From contig RDZG01000073.1 in the NCBI GenBank assembly GCA_004293915.1, positions 1-64,000 of the forward strand: a stretch of DNA of 64,000 nt, written 5' to 3'. Each line of letters begins with the position of its first letter. Position 1 is the first letter of the stretch. This DNA is from Bacteroidota bacterium. GTDB taxonomy: Bacteria; Bacteroidota; Bacteroidia; Cytophagales; UBA9547. Shown here in pieces: positions 34,936 to 44,041 of this stretch. A program made the position numbers and the translations under genes. Below the pieces are notes generated by a model. The model had not been told where the DNA came from, did no database searches, and worked only from the letters and a program-made list of their open reading frames with translations.

Positions 34936-35619
34936 TTAAAATCTAAATCCTTTCACTATGAGCCAAACTGCAAACGTCATTTCAAAAAATGCTATTGGTA
35001 CAGCTAATAAAATCCCCCAAATAGAAATCTGTTCAATGACTCCAAACATTTCTAAAAGAGCTGCAAACATGATTATCAAAGCTGCGAAAATCCCCCAAAT
35101 ATTCAGATATTTGGGCAATATCTTATCTTTTAAAAAGGCATAATTATAAATGAATGTGTTAATCGCCAGCATAAAATTTGGACCAATAATAAAACACCAT
35201 TTATGTATTTCTTTAAATGAGTATCCGACCACTTGTAATGTACCCAAATCTTGAAATAAACCATTTGAATAGGCAATACTAAAAGACAATATAGCTAAAA
35301 CTGCAATAAGACCTATAGATACAAAAAGAGATTCGAATGCCCTGAAAATAATATAAGCTATACCTAAATTGCTTTTGTCTTTATTCAAATAAGGAAACAT
35401 AAAAACAGCAGAGCCTAACATGCTCACAATCAAAATCAATTCACAGAGTACTCCAAATACTATTTGACCTTTGTATAAATGAGCTATTTCTATATAATTG
35501 GTTTCAGTCAAAATAGGGTCATACATTTTGAGACCCATTATTGAAAATACAGCCGCTGATATAAAACAAATACCAATTAATAAAGAATCCGATTTTATTT
35601 GCCTGATAGTTTTGTGCAT
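34936..35619 (-). CDS. DUF4386-type integral membrane protein
   Basis: A 227-aa protein with about six transmembrane helices. Its order of helices and motifs (YKGQIVFGVLCELILIVSML, AYIIFRAFESLFVSIGLIAVL, GPNFMLAINTFIYNYAFLKDKILPKYLNIWGIFAA) matches DUF4386 proteins. The function is unknown. It follows the TonB-dependent receptor on the same strand after a 75-bp gap, and its stop codon adjoins the frameshifted gene. These genes form an accessory block. Confidence 0.82.
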   Translation of the reverse strand: MHKTIRQIKSDSLLIGICFISAAVFSIMGLKMYDPILTETNYIEIAHLYKGQIVFGVLCELILIVSMLGSAVFMFPYLNKDKSNLGIAYIIFRAFESLFVSIGLIAVLAILSFSIAYSNGLFQDLGTLQVVGYSFKEIHKWCFIIGPNFMLAINTFIYNYAFLKDKILPKYLNIWGIFAALIIMFAALLEMFGVIEQISIWGILLAVPIAFFEMTFAVWLIVKGFRF

Positions 35620-35694
35620 TATATTAAATTTAAATTATGATTTATATTTACCTAGTTGTTAATAATTAGCCTATTATATAGAAATTGTTCACAG

Positions 35695-38034
35695 CTAAAA
35701 AAATACCTTGTAGCTTAAATTAGGCAAGAGAATTGTTTCGACATCTTTATCTATTCCACCTGTTCTAAAATTGTACTGGTAGCCAAAAAAATCTGGTTGT
35801 TGGGTTAGATTTACGACTTTAAAAGCTATTTCCCTTGAGCTTTTTAATTTATTTTTTCTATATGCAACAGTTAAATGCACATTTGTAATTGGATTTGTTT
35901 GGACAGAGAATGCTCGGGTTTCATCATATACAATCGCTTTTCTTGCTTGTGTTGCTCCCTCATCAATAGGCGAAAATCTGTCTCCCCCTTGAAATGTAAT
36001 TCGACCATTGATGTTAATTGCGTTCTGCTTATTTTTACCAACTTTCCACTCTTTACCTACTAGTAAATTAACTACATAGTTTCTGTTAAACCTTGTGTCT
36101 CTCCAAACTCCATCGCCTCCTTTATATTTTGATTCAAAAAATGAGGTAGTAGCCATATAATAAAATCCATTAGACATATACTTTTCCAAGGTTATTTCCA
36201 CCCCATAATTTCTTCCTTCGCCTTCGTTGATGAGTTTTTCTGCAAAAAACCAATCTGACTGAAAATTGATAGCAGAGAACGATGTACCATTCATTACTGG
36301 GACATTGTATAATTGTTGGAAATAAGGCTCTACTTTTAGGTGAAACAACTCCGAAAGGTTCCAATCATAACTTAGCACTATGTGATGTGCTTTAGTAAAA
36401 TCGAGATTTTTGTTTACGGCTCTTTCTCCTGTTGTTAATGAATTATTATAGTACATATATAATCGCTCAATTCTACTATGTAATCCATAGGCTAATCCTA
36501 AAATATGTTTTTGTCCAAAATTATGACTTAAAGCAATTCTAGGTTCTATTGAATAATTGTTATTAAGTGAAAAATGTTGGGTTGAAATACCTGCATTTAA
36601 CTTTAATTTTGAAGTTAAGAATATAGACGAGTTGGTATAAGCAGATGACAACATGCTACTTCCTTCTGCATTTACAATTTCTAAAGGATTTTCTCCTGCA
36701 CTACTTGCGCGGTTTAGTTGTAGGTCATAGTTCAACAATCTTACCTTTACACCCGTTCTATTTGTGTGTCTACTACCGAACTTTTTATTTACAAATGTAG
36801 ATAGAGTATATTCCCAATTAGTATTAGAAATATTACTAAAAGGTACTAGTTGCTGTGTCCTGTCTATAGTCTTTGTGTGCCAATCGGTTTCATTGGCTGT
36901 TGCAGAAATTACAGTTTGAATATAGGCATTGTTTCTTAGAAAAATCTTATGATTTATCCCAAAGGCACCAGTTCTCATTCTTATTCTATCTTCCTGACTA
37001 TCATCATAATATTTCCTTTCAGTGCTATCTTTTTTAGGGTTATTTTGTGCACTATTTAAAAGCCCTAAACCCCAAATAGAAAAGACACCAGCTTTTTTTG
37101 TCGGAAAATTGAGTTTAAACGACAGGTCTTGATACATAATAGAAGAAGCTCCATCAGGCAATACAGGTGCTAATAAACCTAAAGTAGAGGCTCTATAATT
37201 GTATACATAAGATGATTTCCGACCCTTTTTGAAAGGGCCCTCTTGTGAAGACTCCAATCCTATTAGACCTAGTTGAATGGTTCTTTCTGTTTTTTCTGTA
37301 TTTCCCTTTTTTAGATTTATATCAAAAACCCCAGAAAGAGCATTGCTGTATTCTGCTGGAAAAGCACCTGTTAAAAAGTCAGAGTTTGCCAACATCTGAG
37401 CACTAAGTGCAGTAAAAATACCACCTCCAAAAGAGCGTAAATCATTAAAGTGATTTGGACTTGGTATCTCTACGCCTTCCATACGCCACTGTAAATATTG
37501 GGGTGCATTTCCTCTTACAACTATACCATTATTACTGTTGTTGGAAGCAACACCCGCAAAAGCTGATGCTAACCGTGCAGGGTCATCAAATCCTCCTGCA
37601 TATCTTGATGCTTCTTCAACACTTAGCATACGAGTACTAACTAATGCATTCGAATTAAGCGGTTTTTGTTTTTCCAATGTAGGTCCCACAGTTACATCAT
37701 TCAACTGGGTTATATTTTCTTCAAGTATTATATTTAATTTCGTTTGCTTTCCAGAAATAACAACTACTTCTCGCATGATTGTTTTGTGGTAGCCTATAAA
37801 TGTTATTTCTATATCATATCTACCAGTGGGAATATTAGACAGCGAAAATACACCTAAACTGTCTGTTACCGACCCTATAAATGGCTTGTAGTTTAAGATT
37901 GAAACCTGGGCAAATGGTATTGGTAATGAAGTGAGTTTGTCAGTAACTAAACCACTTATAACTTGGCTTGATTGTGCTATTACAATTTGAACGCTCATTA
38001 TTATGAGCAATGGGCAGAAAGCTTTTCGTATCAT
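35695..38034 (-). CDS. TonB-dependent receptor with CarboxypepD_reg-like domain
   Basis: A 779-aa outer-membrane active transporter. Order: signal peptide (residues 1-20), an N-terminal carboxypeptidase-regulatory-like beta-sandwich (about 24-105, ISGLVTDKLTSLPIPFAQV, then GRYDIEITFIGY), a plug (about 115-235, VSTRMLSVEEASRYAGGFDDPARLA...VVRGNAPQYLQWRMEGVEIPSPNHF) and a 22-strand barrel ending in LLPNLSYKVFF. No SusD homologue follows, so a glycan-import pair is unlikely; a metal chelate, peptide or other ligand is possible. A 20-bp palindrome separates it from the upstream PAS-LuxR gene on the same strand. Confidence 0.92.
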   Translation of the reverse strand: MIRKAFCPLLIIMSVQIVIAQSSQVISGLVTDKLTSLPIPFAQVSILNYKPFIGSVTDSLGVFSLSNIPTGRYDIEITFIGYHKTIMREVVVISGKQTKLNIILEENITQLNDVTVGPTLEKQKPLNSNALVSTRMLSVEEASRYAGGFDDPARLASAFAGVASNNSNNGIVVRGNAPQYLQWRMEGVEIPSPNHFNDLRSFGGGIFTALSAQMLANSDFLTGAFPAEYSNALSGVFDINLKKGNTEKTERTIQLGLIGLESSQEGPFKKGRKSSYVYNYRASTLGLLAPVLPDGASSIMYQDLSFKLNFPTKKAGVFSIWGLGLLNSAQNNPKKDSTERKYYDDSQEDRIRMRTGAFGINHKIFLRNNAYIQTVISATANETDWHTKTIDRTQQLVPFSNISNTNWEYTLSTFVNKKFGSRHTNRTGVKVRLLNYDLQLNRASSAGENPLEIVNAEGSSMLSSAYTNSSIFLTSKLKLNAGISTQHFSLNNNYSIEPRIALSHNFGQKHILGLAYGLHSRIERLYMYYNNSLTTGERAVNKNLDFTKAHHIVLSYDWNLSELFHLKVEPYFQQLYNVPVMNGTSFSAINFQSDWFFAEKLINEGEGRNYGVEITLEKYMSNGFYYMATTSFFESKYKGGDGVWRDTRFNRNYVVNLLVGKEWKVGKNKQNAININGRITFQGGDRFSPIDEGATQARKAIVYDETRAFSVQTNPITNVHLTVAYRKNKLKSSREIAFKVVNLTQQPDFFGYQYNFRTGGIDKDVETILLPNLSYKVFF

Positions 38035-38084
38035 TTTAATTAATTTTTAATGATGCAAAACTATCTGCTTATAAGACATGATTC

Positions 38085-38104
38085 AATACTGATTAATCAG
38101 TATT
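38085..38104. promoter_or_regulatory. 20-bp perfect palindrome, candidate LuxR operator
   Basis: AATACTGATTAATCAGTATT is its own reverse complement. It sits between the PAS-LuxR regulator gene and the TonB-dependent receptor start (50 bp upstream of the latter). Size and symmetry fit a dimeric HTH regulator site. Read on the minus strand it lacks a downstream T run, so it is not a typical terminator. Confidence 0.55.
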
Positions 38105-38108
38105 TTTA

Positions 38109-38894
38109 TTATATGAGCCCATACTTTGTAGCAAAGATGATGGCTTCTATTGTATTGTTAGCACCTAGTTTTTCTAAAAATCGTTGTCTGTGGGTATTCA
38201 CTGTATGTACACTAATATATAGTCTATCAGAAATTTCCTTACTAAGCAACCCTTGTTTTACAAGTGTAAGTATTTCTAGTTCACGTTTTGTGAGCTCTAA
38301 ACTTAGTTTATTTTCTACGCTTGCTGGAATTATTTTACCTGTTCTGAAGTTAAGAATTTGACATTTAACCTGAGATTCCACATCTTGATTTGGTGATAAA
38401 TCTATAGTACTCATCATTAGCCAAATCTGACCAGTTGCATCCAATTCTAATATTTGATATTGATCAATAACCCGAACATATTTTCCAATAGAATTAAGCA
38501 TTCTAAATTCATATACTACTTTATGATTTAGTTTATCGTCATTAGATAATTCTTTAAATAATTTGAGAGAGGATAATCCAAACATTGCCAAATCATACTT
38601 ATCTTCTGGATGGATTTTAACTTCAAAAAAGGCATAATTGAAAGCCTCAAATTCATGTCTGTCATAGCCCAAAATATGAGCATAGTTTTTAGAGAAAAAG
38701 GCAATTTTATTTTCTTTTAAATCAAATATCTGAATTGAAGAATTACTCAATCCTGCTAAATTTTCAACTATAAGTTTGTGCTTTTCGAGCTTCTGATAAT
38801 CAATATTTTGAGATTCAAATTGTAAGTTGGCCATATATTTCATTACTATTTCATATATGGCATTTCTAGGGTCAATATTTTTGTTTTTTGCCAT
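38109..38894 (-). CDS. PAS-domain LuxR-type transcriptional regulator
   Basis: A 261-aa protein with an N-terminal helical segment, a PAS domain (about residues 48-170, ILGYDRHEFEAFNYAFFEVKIHPEDK being the PAS core) and a C-terminal LuxR HTH (about 195-258, LTKRELEILTLVKQGLLSKEISDRLYISVHTVNTHRQRFLEKLGA). It has no receiver domain, so it probably senses a ligand or redox state through PAS rather than a histidine kinase. It lies upstream of, and in the same direction as, the TonB-dependent receptor and may control it through the palindrome at 38085-38104. Confidence 0.88.
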   Translation of the reverse strand: MAKNKNIDPRNAIYEIVMKYMANLQFESQNIDYQKLEKHKLIVENLAGLSNSSIQIFDLKENKIAFFSKNYAHILGYDRHEFEAFNYAFFEVKIHPEDKYDLAMFGLSSLKLFKELSNDDKLNHKVVYEFRMLNSIGKYVRVIDQYQILELDATGQIWLMMSTIDLSPNQDVESQVKCQILNFRTGKIIPASVENKLSLELTKRELEILTLVKQGLLSKEISDRLYISVHTVNTHRQRFLEKLGANNTIEAIIFATKYGLI

Positions 38895-39120
38895 TTATAT
38901 TATTACAAAATATTTATTTTATTTTATTTTATTTTGGGTTGTCCTTATTTCTAACTAACGTTTTTTAACCCTCATAATCTATTAGTTACAAAACCTACAT
39001 CTTCGGGTTCAAGGTCAAATTTAGAGACATTTTTTTCATTCTTTACACTATTTTTGTTTTCTGATCTAAAAATAAGCATTCGATAGGTGGATTGTAAATT
39101 GTTTTATTGGGCTATATTCC

Positions 39121-39300
39121 AAATTAAACAAATTTTGTTAAATTCCTTATTGGATTTGAAGATACAACTTCAACTCCAAATTTATTTCTATTATTTTTTT
39201 TGCCACGAATTCACTAATTTTTAGTGTTTTTTTCGTGCATTCGTGGCAAATATTAAGTTAGAATGATTTGCATCCTGTGATTATTGCAATATTTTAAAGT
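39121..39300. repeat. Dispersed hairpin repeat, copy B
   Basis: An inverted copy of the segment at 246-410, about 180 bp, with the same core hairpin (TTTGCCACGAAT near 39199-39210 and ATTCGTGGCAAA at 39239-39250) and shared flanks (AATTCCTTATT at 39140, TTTAAAGT at 39293). It has an extra stretch of about 15 bp relative to copy A. Non-coding. Confidence 0.8.
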
Positions 39301-39377
39301 CATATTTTGTTTTAAATTTCAAAACATAGCCAAACCTTTTAATCCTGTTTTAGGATTAGCCAAATGCTTAAATTTGC

Positions 39378-39385
39378 TATATTTG
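39378..39385 (+). promoter_or_regulatory. -7 box of the radical SAM gene
   Basis: TATATTTG matches TAnnTTTG exactly and lies 20 bp before the ATG at 39406. Its position inside a longer possible frame starting at 39364 argues that translation begins at 39406. Confidence 0.55.
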
Positions 39386-39405
39386 TAAAAATATTTCAAG
39401 GAAAA

Positions 39406-41049
39406 ATGAAAGTTTTATTGACCACATTAAACGCAAAATATATCCATATCAATTTGGCTATTAGACTTTTGTATGCGTTAAATAAAACTTTCAAAGGATT
39501 GGAAATGAAAGAATTTACCATCAAAGAACCCAAAGATGGAATTGCCAACTTTTGTGCTGATTTTGAGGTGATTGCTTTTAGTTGCTATATCTGGAATATT
39601 ACCCAAACTTTGGAGGTTTGTAGGTTGATAAAACAAAAAAATCCATCGGCTAAGATTTTGCTTGGCGGACCAGAAGTGAGTTATGATTATGAAGATGTAA
39701 TTTGCAGAGATGAAGTTGATTATATTATAGTAGGGGAGGGTGAAAATCCTTTCAGAGAGTTTTTAGAACATTATCCAAATGTTGAAAAAGTATCAAATTT
39801 GGTAAGAAAAGAAAACGAAAAAGTGCTTTTTTTACCCAAATCTGCGAATTTTGATTTGAAATTGTATGCAGGCATAAATCCATATCAGAACGATACTCCC
39901 GAAGAATTGCACAACAAAGTTTGTTATGTAGAAACTTCTCGTGGTTGTCCCTATAAGTGCGAATTTTGTTTGGCAAGTTTGGATAATCAAGTACGATATT
40001 TACCAATGGACGACATCAAATCGAATCTTTTGTATTTGATGCAACATGGTAGAGTTATCAAGTTTTTGGATCGTACATTCAATATCAAAAAAGTGTTTAC
40101 GATAGAAATTTTTGATTTTATAGTCAAAAATCATAAGCCTCAAAATGTGTTTCAATTTGAAATTACAGCTGATATTTTGCATCCCGATATCATTCAATAT
40201 ATCCACGATTTTGTTCCAAAAGGGCTTTTTAGGTTTGAAATTGGAATTCAAACAGTAAACCAAAAAGCAAATTTGGAGGTTCAACGTAAGCAAAGCTTTG
40301 ATAAAACAAAAAATATTATCAAGATATTGGATTATAAAGTTGAAATGCACCTCGATTTAATAGTTGGCATGGCTTTGGATTATTGGGAAGATATTAAATT
40401 TAGTTTTGAAGAAGTTTTTAAGCTCTATGCACCTGAGTTGCAGTTAGGATTTTTGAAATTTCTAAAAGGCACGCCAGTTCGACACAAAGCCGAACAACAT
40501 GGTTTTATTTACGATCCCAATCCTCCATATCAGATTATTGAAAGTAAGTATTTGTCAAAAAATGAGTTGTTTCAAATTACACTTTTAGAAGAAGCACAGG
40601 AAATTTATTGGAACAAAAAACGAGCTGTTCATACTTTAAAATATATTACTGAAAACGAATCTATATTTGATTTTTTGTTGGGGTTAGGAACATATTTTGC
40701 ATCAAAAAAAGATTTTCATAAGCATTCTTTGGTTGATGTTTACGAAATTTTGAACGAATATATTTTTATACATTATGCTGATAATCAAGTATTAAAACAA
40801 TTAGTTGCGATAGATTATTACCAACATTTTAAAGTTAAACCGCAAGTTTTGTTTCTTGATGAAGTGGATCGGAAATTAAAATCAAAAATCATAGAAACTC
40901 AAAAACTTAATCACCATAAATTCAGACATATTGTGTTGCCATTAGATTTTAATTTTCAAAAATATCTTACCGAAAACATAATCGAAAAAGAAGAAAAACA
41001 CCTTGTTTTTCAATACGATGGTGTTGAAAAAGCAGAGATGATATTTTAA
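39406..41049 (+). CDS. B12-binding radical SAM protein (DUF4080 group)
   Basis: A protein of about 547 aa. The N-terminal cobalamin-binding-like domain (about residues 1-125, KVLLTTLNAKYIHINLAIRLL, LGGPEVSYDYED) precedes a radical SAM core with the cluster motif C181-x3-C185-x2-C188 in RGCPYKCEFC, and a C-terminal DUF4080 domain (about 330-540). The chosen ATG is 14 codons into the frame; it begins the conserved MKVLLTTLN and the -7 box at 39378 would lie inside a longer version. The reaction is unknown; B12 radical SAM enzymes often methylate or rearrange substrates. It appears monocistronic. Confidence 0.9.
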   Translation: MKVLLTTLNAKYIHINLAIRLLYALNKTFKGLEMKEFTIKEPKDGIANFCADFEVIAFSCYIWNITQTLEVCRLIKQKNPSAKILLGGPEVSYDYEDVICRDEVDYIIVGEGENPFREFLEHYPNVEKVSNLVRKENEKVLFLPKSANFDLKLYAGINPYQNDTPEELHNKVCYVETSRGCPYKCEFCLASLDNQVRYLPMDDIKSNLLYLMQHGRVIKFLDRTFNIKKVFTIEIFDFIVKNHKPQNVFQFEITADILHPDIIQYIHDFVPKGLFRFEIGIQTVNQKANLEVQRKQSFDKTKNIIKILDYKVEMHLDLIVGMALDYWEDIKFSFEEVFKLYAPELQLGFLKFLKGTPVRHKAEQHGFIYDPNPPYQIIESKYLSKNELFQITLLEEAQEIYWNKKRAVHTLKYITENESIFDFLLGLGTYFASKKDFHKHSLVDVYEILNEYIFIHYADNQVLKQLVAIDYYQHFKVKPQVLFLDEVDRKLKSKIIETQKLNHHKFRHIVLPLDFNFQKYLTENIIEKEEKHLVFQYDGVEKAEMIF

Positions 41050-41071
41050 ACTCAACGCTGCTTTTTTATAT

Positions 41072-42808
41072 TTATGACCTCCCTACAATTGGTTCTATAA
41101 AAGCAACTTCAGCATCTGTTTTAGGTCTCAAAAACTTGAAATCGCAGCCTTCGTTTGCTTGCAATACTTCTCTGATATATAAACTTGGATAGCCTCTTTT
41201 GTGAATGATTTCAGGTAATTTCCATTGTTTTTTTCTGGCTTCTAATTCAGTTTCTGATATTAAAAGTTCAATTTTTTGGTTTTCTACATCTAACGAAATC
41301 AAATCTCCGTTTTGGATTAAAGCTATTGCTCCACCAATGGCTGCTTCGGGAGAAATATGTAAAATTACAGTACCAAAACTAGTGCCACTCATGCGAGAGT
41401 CGCTGATACGAACCATGTCTTTTATACCAAGTTTTTGCAATTTTGTTGGCACAGGAATCATTCCCCATTCGGGCATACCTGGCACACCCACAGGTCCAGC
41501 ATGTTTCAAAACCAAAACAGAATTAGCATCAACATCTAAATTTGGGTCGTCAATACGGTCGAGCATATCGTCATAGTTCTCAAAAACCACAGCTTTACCC
41601 GTGTGTTTTAAAAGATGCTTTGATGCAGCTGAAACTTTTAATATTGCCCCTTTCTCGGCAATATTTCCATGCAAAACAGCTAAAGTTGGTGGTTGGCAAA
41701 GGGCTTCGGTAAGCGGTTTTATAATTGATTCGTCAATTTTTATGTTTTGATTTAGCAACTCACTTAGTTTTTTTCCTGTGTAGGTTATTACATTGGTATC
41801 TAAATGTTTTTCAATTCGTTTCATCACCGCAGGTATTCCTCCAGCTTCGTTAAATTCGTCAATCAGTTTACTTCCAGACGGTTGCACATCAACCACACAA
41901 GGAATTTTTGATCCCAAATCATTAAAAATTTCAGGGAAAATATTTATGTTCAAACGTCCAGCAATGGCTGTTAAATGTATCACAGCATTTGTAGAACCAC
42001 CCAAAGCTAAAAGCATCGAAATGGCATTTTTAAATGCACCAATGGTTAAAATATCTGATGGTTTTACATCATCATACACCATTTGAACAATGCGTTTACC
42101 CGCTTCTATCGAGCATTTTGTGCGTTCTTCGCTGTATACAGGCAATGTGCTTGAGCCAAGTGGCATCATACCCAATGCTTCCACAATTCCGTTCATGGTA
42201 GATGCCGTACCCATTGTGTTGCAAGCACCAAAACCACAACTGAGGGCTTTGCCAATCTCTTGCCATTCGGATTCAGATATTTTTCCAACACGAAGCTCGT
42301 CCCAATATTTCCATAAATCGGTACCGCTTCCTAGTCGTTGGTTTTTAAATACACCCACTTTTTTTGGTCCTGCATTGAGTTGGATTGTTGGGAAATTGGC
42401 ACTCACAGCACCCATTAATAAGCCTGGCACAGTTTTATCACAGTTCCCTAAAATCACAACGCCATCAATAGGATAAGCTCTCAAATTTTCTTCTACATCA
42501 ATCGAAAGCAAATTGCGGTATAGCATTGCCGAAGGTTTCATAAGTTCTTCGCCAAGCGAAATCACAGGAAATTCGAGTGGAATTCCTCCTGCTTCTACTA
42601 TTCCTTTTTTTACATCTTGTGCAACATCTCGCAAACTCATGTTGCAATTATTGAGCTGCGACCAGGTGTTTGCAATGCCAATTACAGGTTGCCCATGGTA
42701 ATCATCCATATTAATTCCCGCTGCACGCAATGCACCTTGGTGCAAAAGTCCTGTTTCGTTTTTTCCCCAAAACCATTGCTGACTTCTTAGTTTTTTGTTC
42801 ATTTGCAA
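41072..42808 (-). CDS. IlvD/Edd-family dehydratase, probably for a sugar acid
   Basis: A 578-aa iron-sulfur dehydratase. The IlvD/Edd motifs GNCDKTVPG (near residue 121), ACNTMGTASTM (near 195) and the C-terminal HISPEAA...GGAIALIQNGD region are present. The N-terminus (KKLRSQQWFWGKNETGLLHQ...PVIGIANTWSQLNNCN) resembles pentonate and hexonate dehydratases (arabinonate, xylonate or related) more than dihydroxy-acid dehydratase, which lacks the RSQQWF opening. It is divergent from an SDR gene with a 77-bp intergenic gap. Together they suggest sugar oxidation and then sugar-acid dehydration. No transporter or aldolase is next to them. Confidence 0.82.
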   Translation of the reverse strand: MQMNKKLRSQQWFWGKNETGLLHQGALRAAGINMDDYHGQPVIGIANTWSQLNNCNMSLRDVAQDVKKGIVEAGGIPLEFPVISLGEELMKPSAMLYRNLLSIDVEENLRAYPIDGVVILGNCDKTVPGLLMGAVSANFPTIQLNAGPKKVGVFKNQRLGSGTDLWKYWDELRVGKISESEWQEIGKALSCGFGACNTMGTASTMNGIVEALGMMPLGSSTLPVYSEERTKCSIEAGKRIVQMVYDDVKPSDILTIGAFKNAISMLLALGGSTNAVIHLTAIAGRLNINIFPEIFNDLGSKIPCVVDVQPSGSKLIDEFNEAGGIPAVMKRIEKHLDTNVITYTGKKLSELLNQNIKIDESIIKPLTEALCQPPTLAVLHGNIAEKGAILKVSAASKHLLKHTGKAVVFENYDDMLDRIDDPNLDVDANSVLVLKHAGPVGVPGMPEWGMIPVPTKLQKLGIKDMVRISDSRMSGTSFGTVILHISPEAAIGGAIALIQNGDLISLDVENQKIELLISETELEARKKQWKLPEIIHKRGYPSLYIREVLQANEGCDFKFLRPKTDAEVAFIEPIVGRS

Positions 42809-42885
42809 TAAATAGTATATTTTGGTGCCAAATTATAAAAAAAGAAAACGCTAACAATTATAAATTACTTATAAAATAAAAAAAA

Positions 42886-43653
42886 ATGAAAAATAGATTT
42901 GAAAATAAGCATGTTGTAATTACTGGTGGAGCTCGTGGCATAGGTTTTGAAACCGCCAAACAATTTGCACAAGAAGGTGCTTATGTATCCATTTTGGATA
43001 TGAATCCAGAAAGTTTAGCAACGGCAAAATCTGCATTAGCATCTGTTTCAAAAACTATTTTTGTGTACGAAGCTGATATCACAAACCGAAGCCAAATTTC
43101 GGATTTGGTTGATAAATTAGAAACTCAAAAACCAATTGATGTATTAATAAACAACGCTGGAATTGCCGAAGAAACACCTTTTTTAGAAATTGAAGAAAAA
43201 AACTGGAAAAAAATTATAGATGTAAATCTTACTGGATATTTTCATATTTCACAATTTGTTTGTAGGTATATGGCAAAACGCAAACAAGGTGTGGTTGTAA
43301 ATATGGCAAGCAAAAATGGTCTCGATGGCGAGTTTGGCTATGCACATTATAATGCCTCTAAAGGTGCAATAATCATGCTTACCAAAACGATGGCATTGGA
43401 GTTGGCACACCTTAATATACGTGTAAATGCTGTTTGTCCAGGCTATATTCAAACGCCAATGTCGATGGAAATAGATTCGCCAGAATTTACAAAAAACTTT
43501 GTAGATAGATATATTCCGCTTAACAGACCAGGCAAAGTGGAAGAAATTGCTCCTTTATTTTTGTTTTTAGCTAGCACAGAAAGTAGTTTTATGACTGGTC
43601 AGGTAATGATTGCCGATGGGGGACAACTGGCAGGACAAAAACCAAGTATTTAA
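42886..43653 (+). CDS. Short-chain dehydrogenase/reductase
   Basis: A 255-aa SDR. The NAD(P)-binding motif TGGARGIG is at residues 13-20, NNAG at about 88-91, a Ser in NMASKNG near 142 and the catalytic pair Y155 and K159 in YAHYNASKGA. The C-terminal substrate-loop (YIQTPMSM) and dimer-forming tail are normal. Context with the divergent sugar-acid dehydratase suggests oxidation of a sugar or aldonic acid; this is inference and the substrate is not readable. Confidence 0.9.
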   Translation: MKNRFENKHVVITGGARGIGFETAKQFAQEGAYVSILDMNPESLATAKSALASVSKTIFVYEADITNRSQISDLVDKLETQKPIDVLINNAGIAEETPFLEIEEKNWKKIIDVNLTGYFHISQFVCRYMAKRKQGVVVNMASKNGLDGEFGYAHYNASKGAIIMLTKTMALELAHLNIRVNAVCPGYIQTPMSMEIDSPEFTKNFVDRYIPLNRPGKVEEIAPLFLFLASTESSFMTGQVMIADGGQLAGQKPSI

Positions 43654-44041
43654 AAGATTCGTTTTTTTGATGCATTTAATTTATTCATTTTGTTTTTTGT
43701 AAACCTCAAAAGTGCTTAATTAAATCAATTTACAACTATATTCTCCTAAAAAAGTGAGACGCTTAATTTTAATTGGTATAAGTGGACGCTTTCACTAATA
43801 GGATTCGTTTATAACTATTTTCCAACAATCAGAATCTACTTTAATGATAATAGTAAGTGTGTTTGGTTGTTTTGAATTTGTAAAACACGCATACCAAGTA
43901 GCAATTGAATAAAAAACAGCTTCTTAACTTAGGGAGATGCGATGTTAATTATTTAGTTGGGTTAAAATATTCATAAAAAAAACTATCAGTTTTTCCTGAT
44001 AGCTTTTTTTTATGAATAAAAGTTTAAGGTATATAATTATG
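43654..44041. other. Gene-free stretch, possible eroded element
   Basis: 388 bp with no convincing open frame. Two similar short motifs, GTGAGACGCTT at 43755 and GTGGACGCTTT near 43791, occur as imperfect direct repeats. The frames around 43800-43950 contain scattered stops and no identifiable transposase. The stretch ends with the terminator at 43975-44011. Confidence 0.4.
43975..44011. terminator. Rho-independent terminator between the SDR region and the outer-membrane protein gene
   Basis: AAAAAACTATCAG pairs with CTGATAGCTTTTTT around a TTTTTC loop, with A and T runs on each side. It can serve the minus-strand gene ending at 44042. Confidence 0.75.

Larger units (their letters stand above)
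38895..39405. other. Gene-free region with pentanucleotide and hairpin repeats
   Basis: A short ATTTT tandem run at about 38910-38937 is followed by AT-rich DNA and then the hairpin repeat at 39121-39300. The -7 box of the next gene is at 39378-39385. No gene is recognised in the first 220 bp. Confidence 0.6.

Noticed and set aside
37455-37792. Plus-strand frames inside the TonB-dependent receptor gene
   Set aside because: They lie opposite conserved plug-domain codons and have no features of their own.
38050-38361. Plus-strand frame of about 100 aa overlapping the PAS-LuxR gene end
   Set aside because: It is the antisense of a well-supported LuxR HTH domain.
43654-43974. Possible transposase remnant or insertion sequence
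   Set aside because: Frames are interrupted and no transposase motif or terminal inverted repeat could be identified; only weak direct repeats are present.
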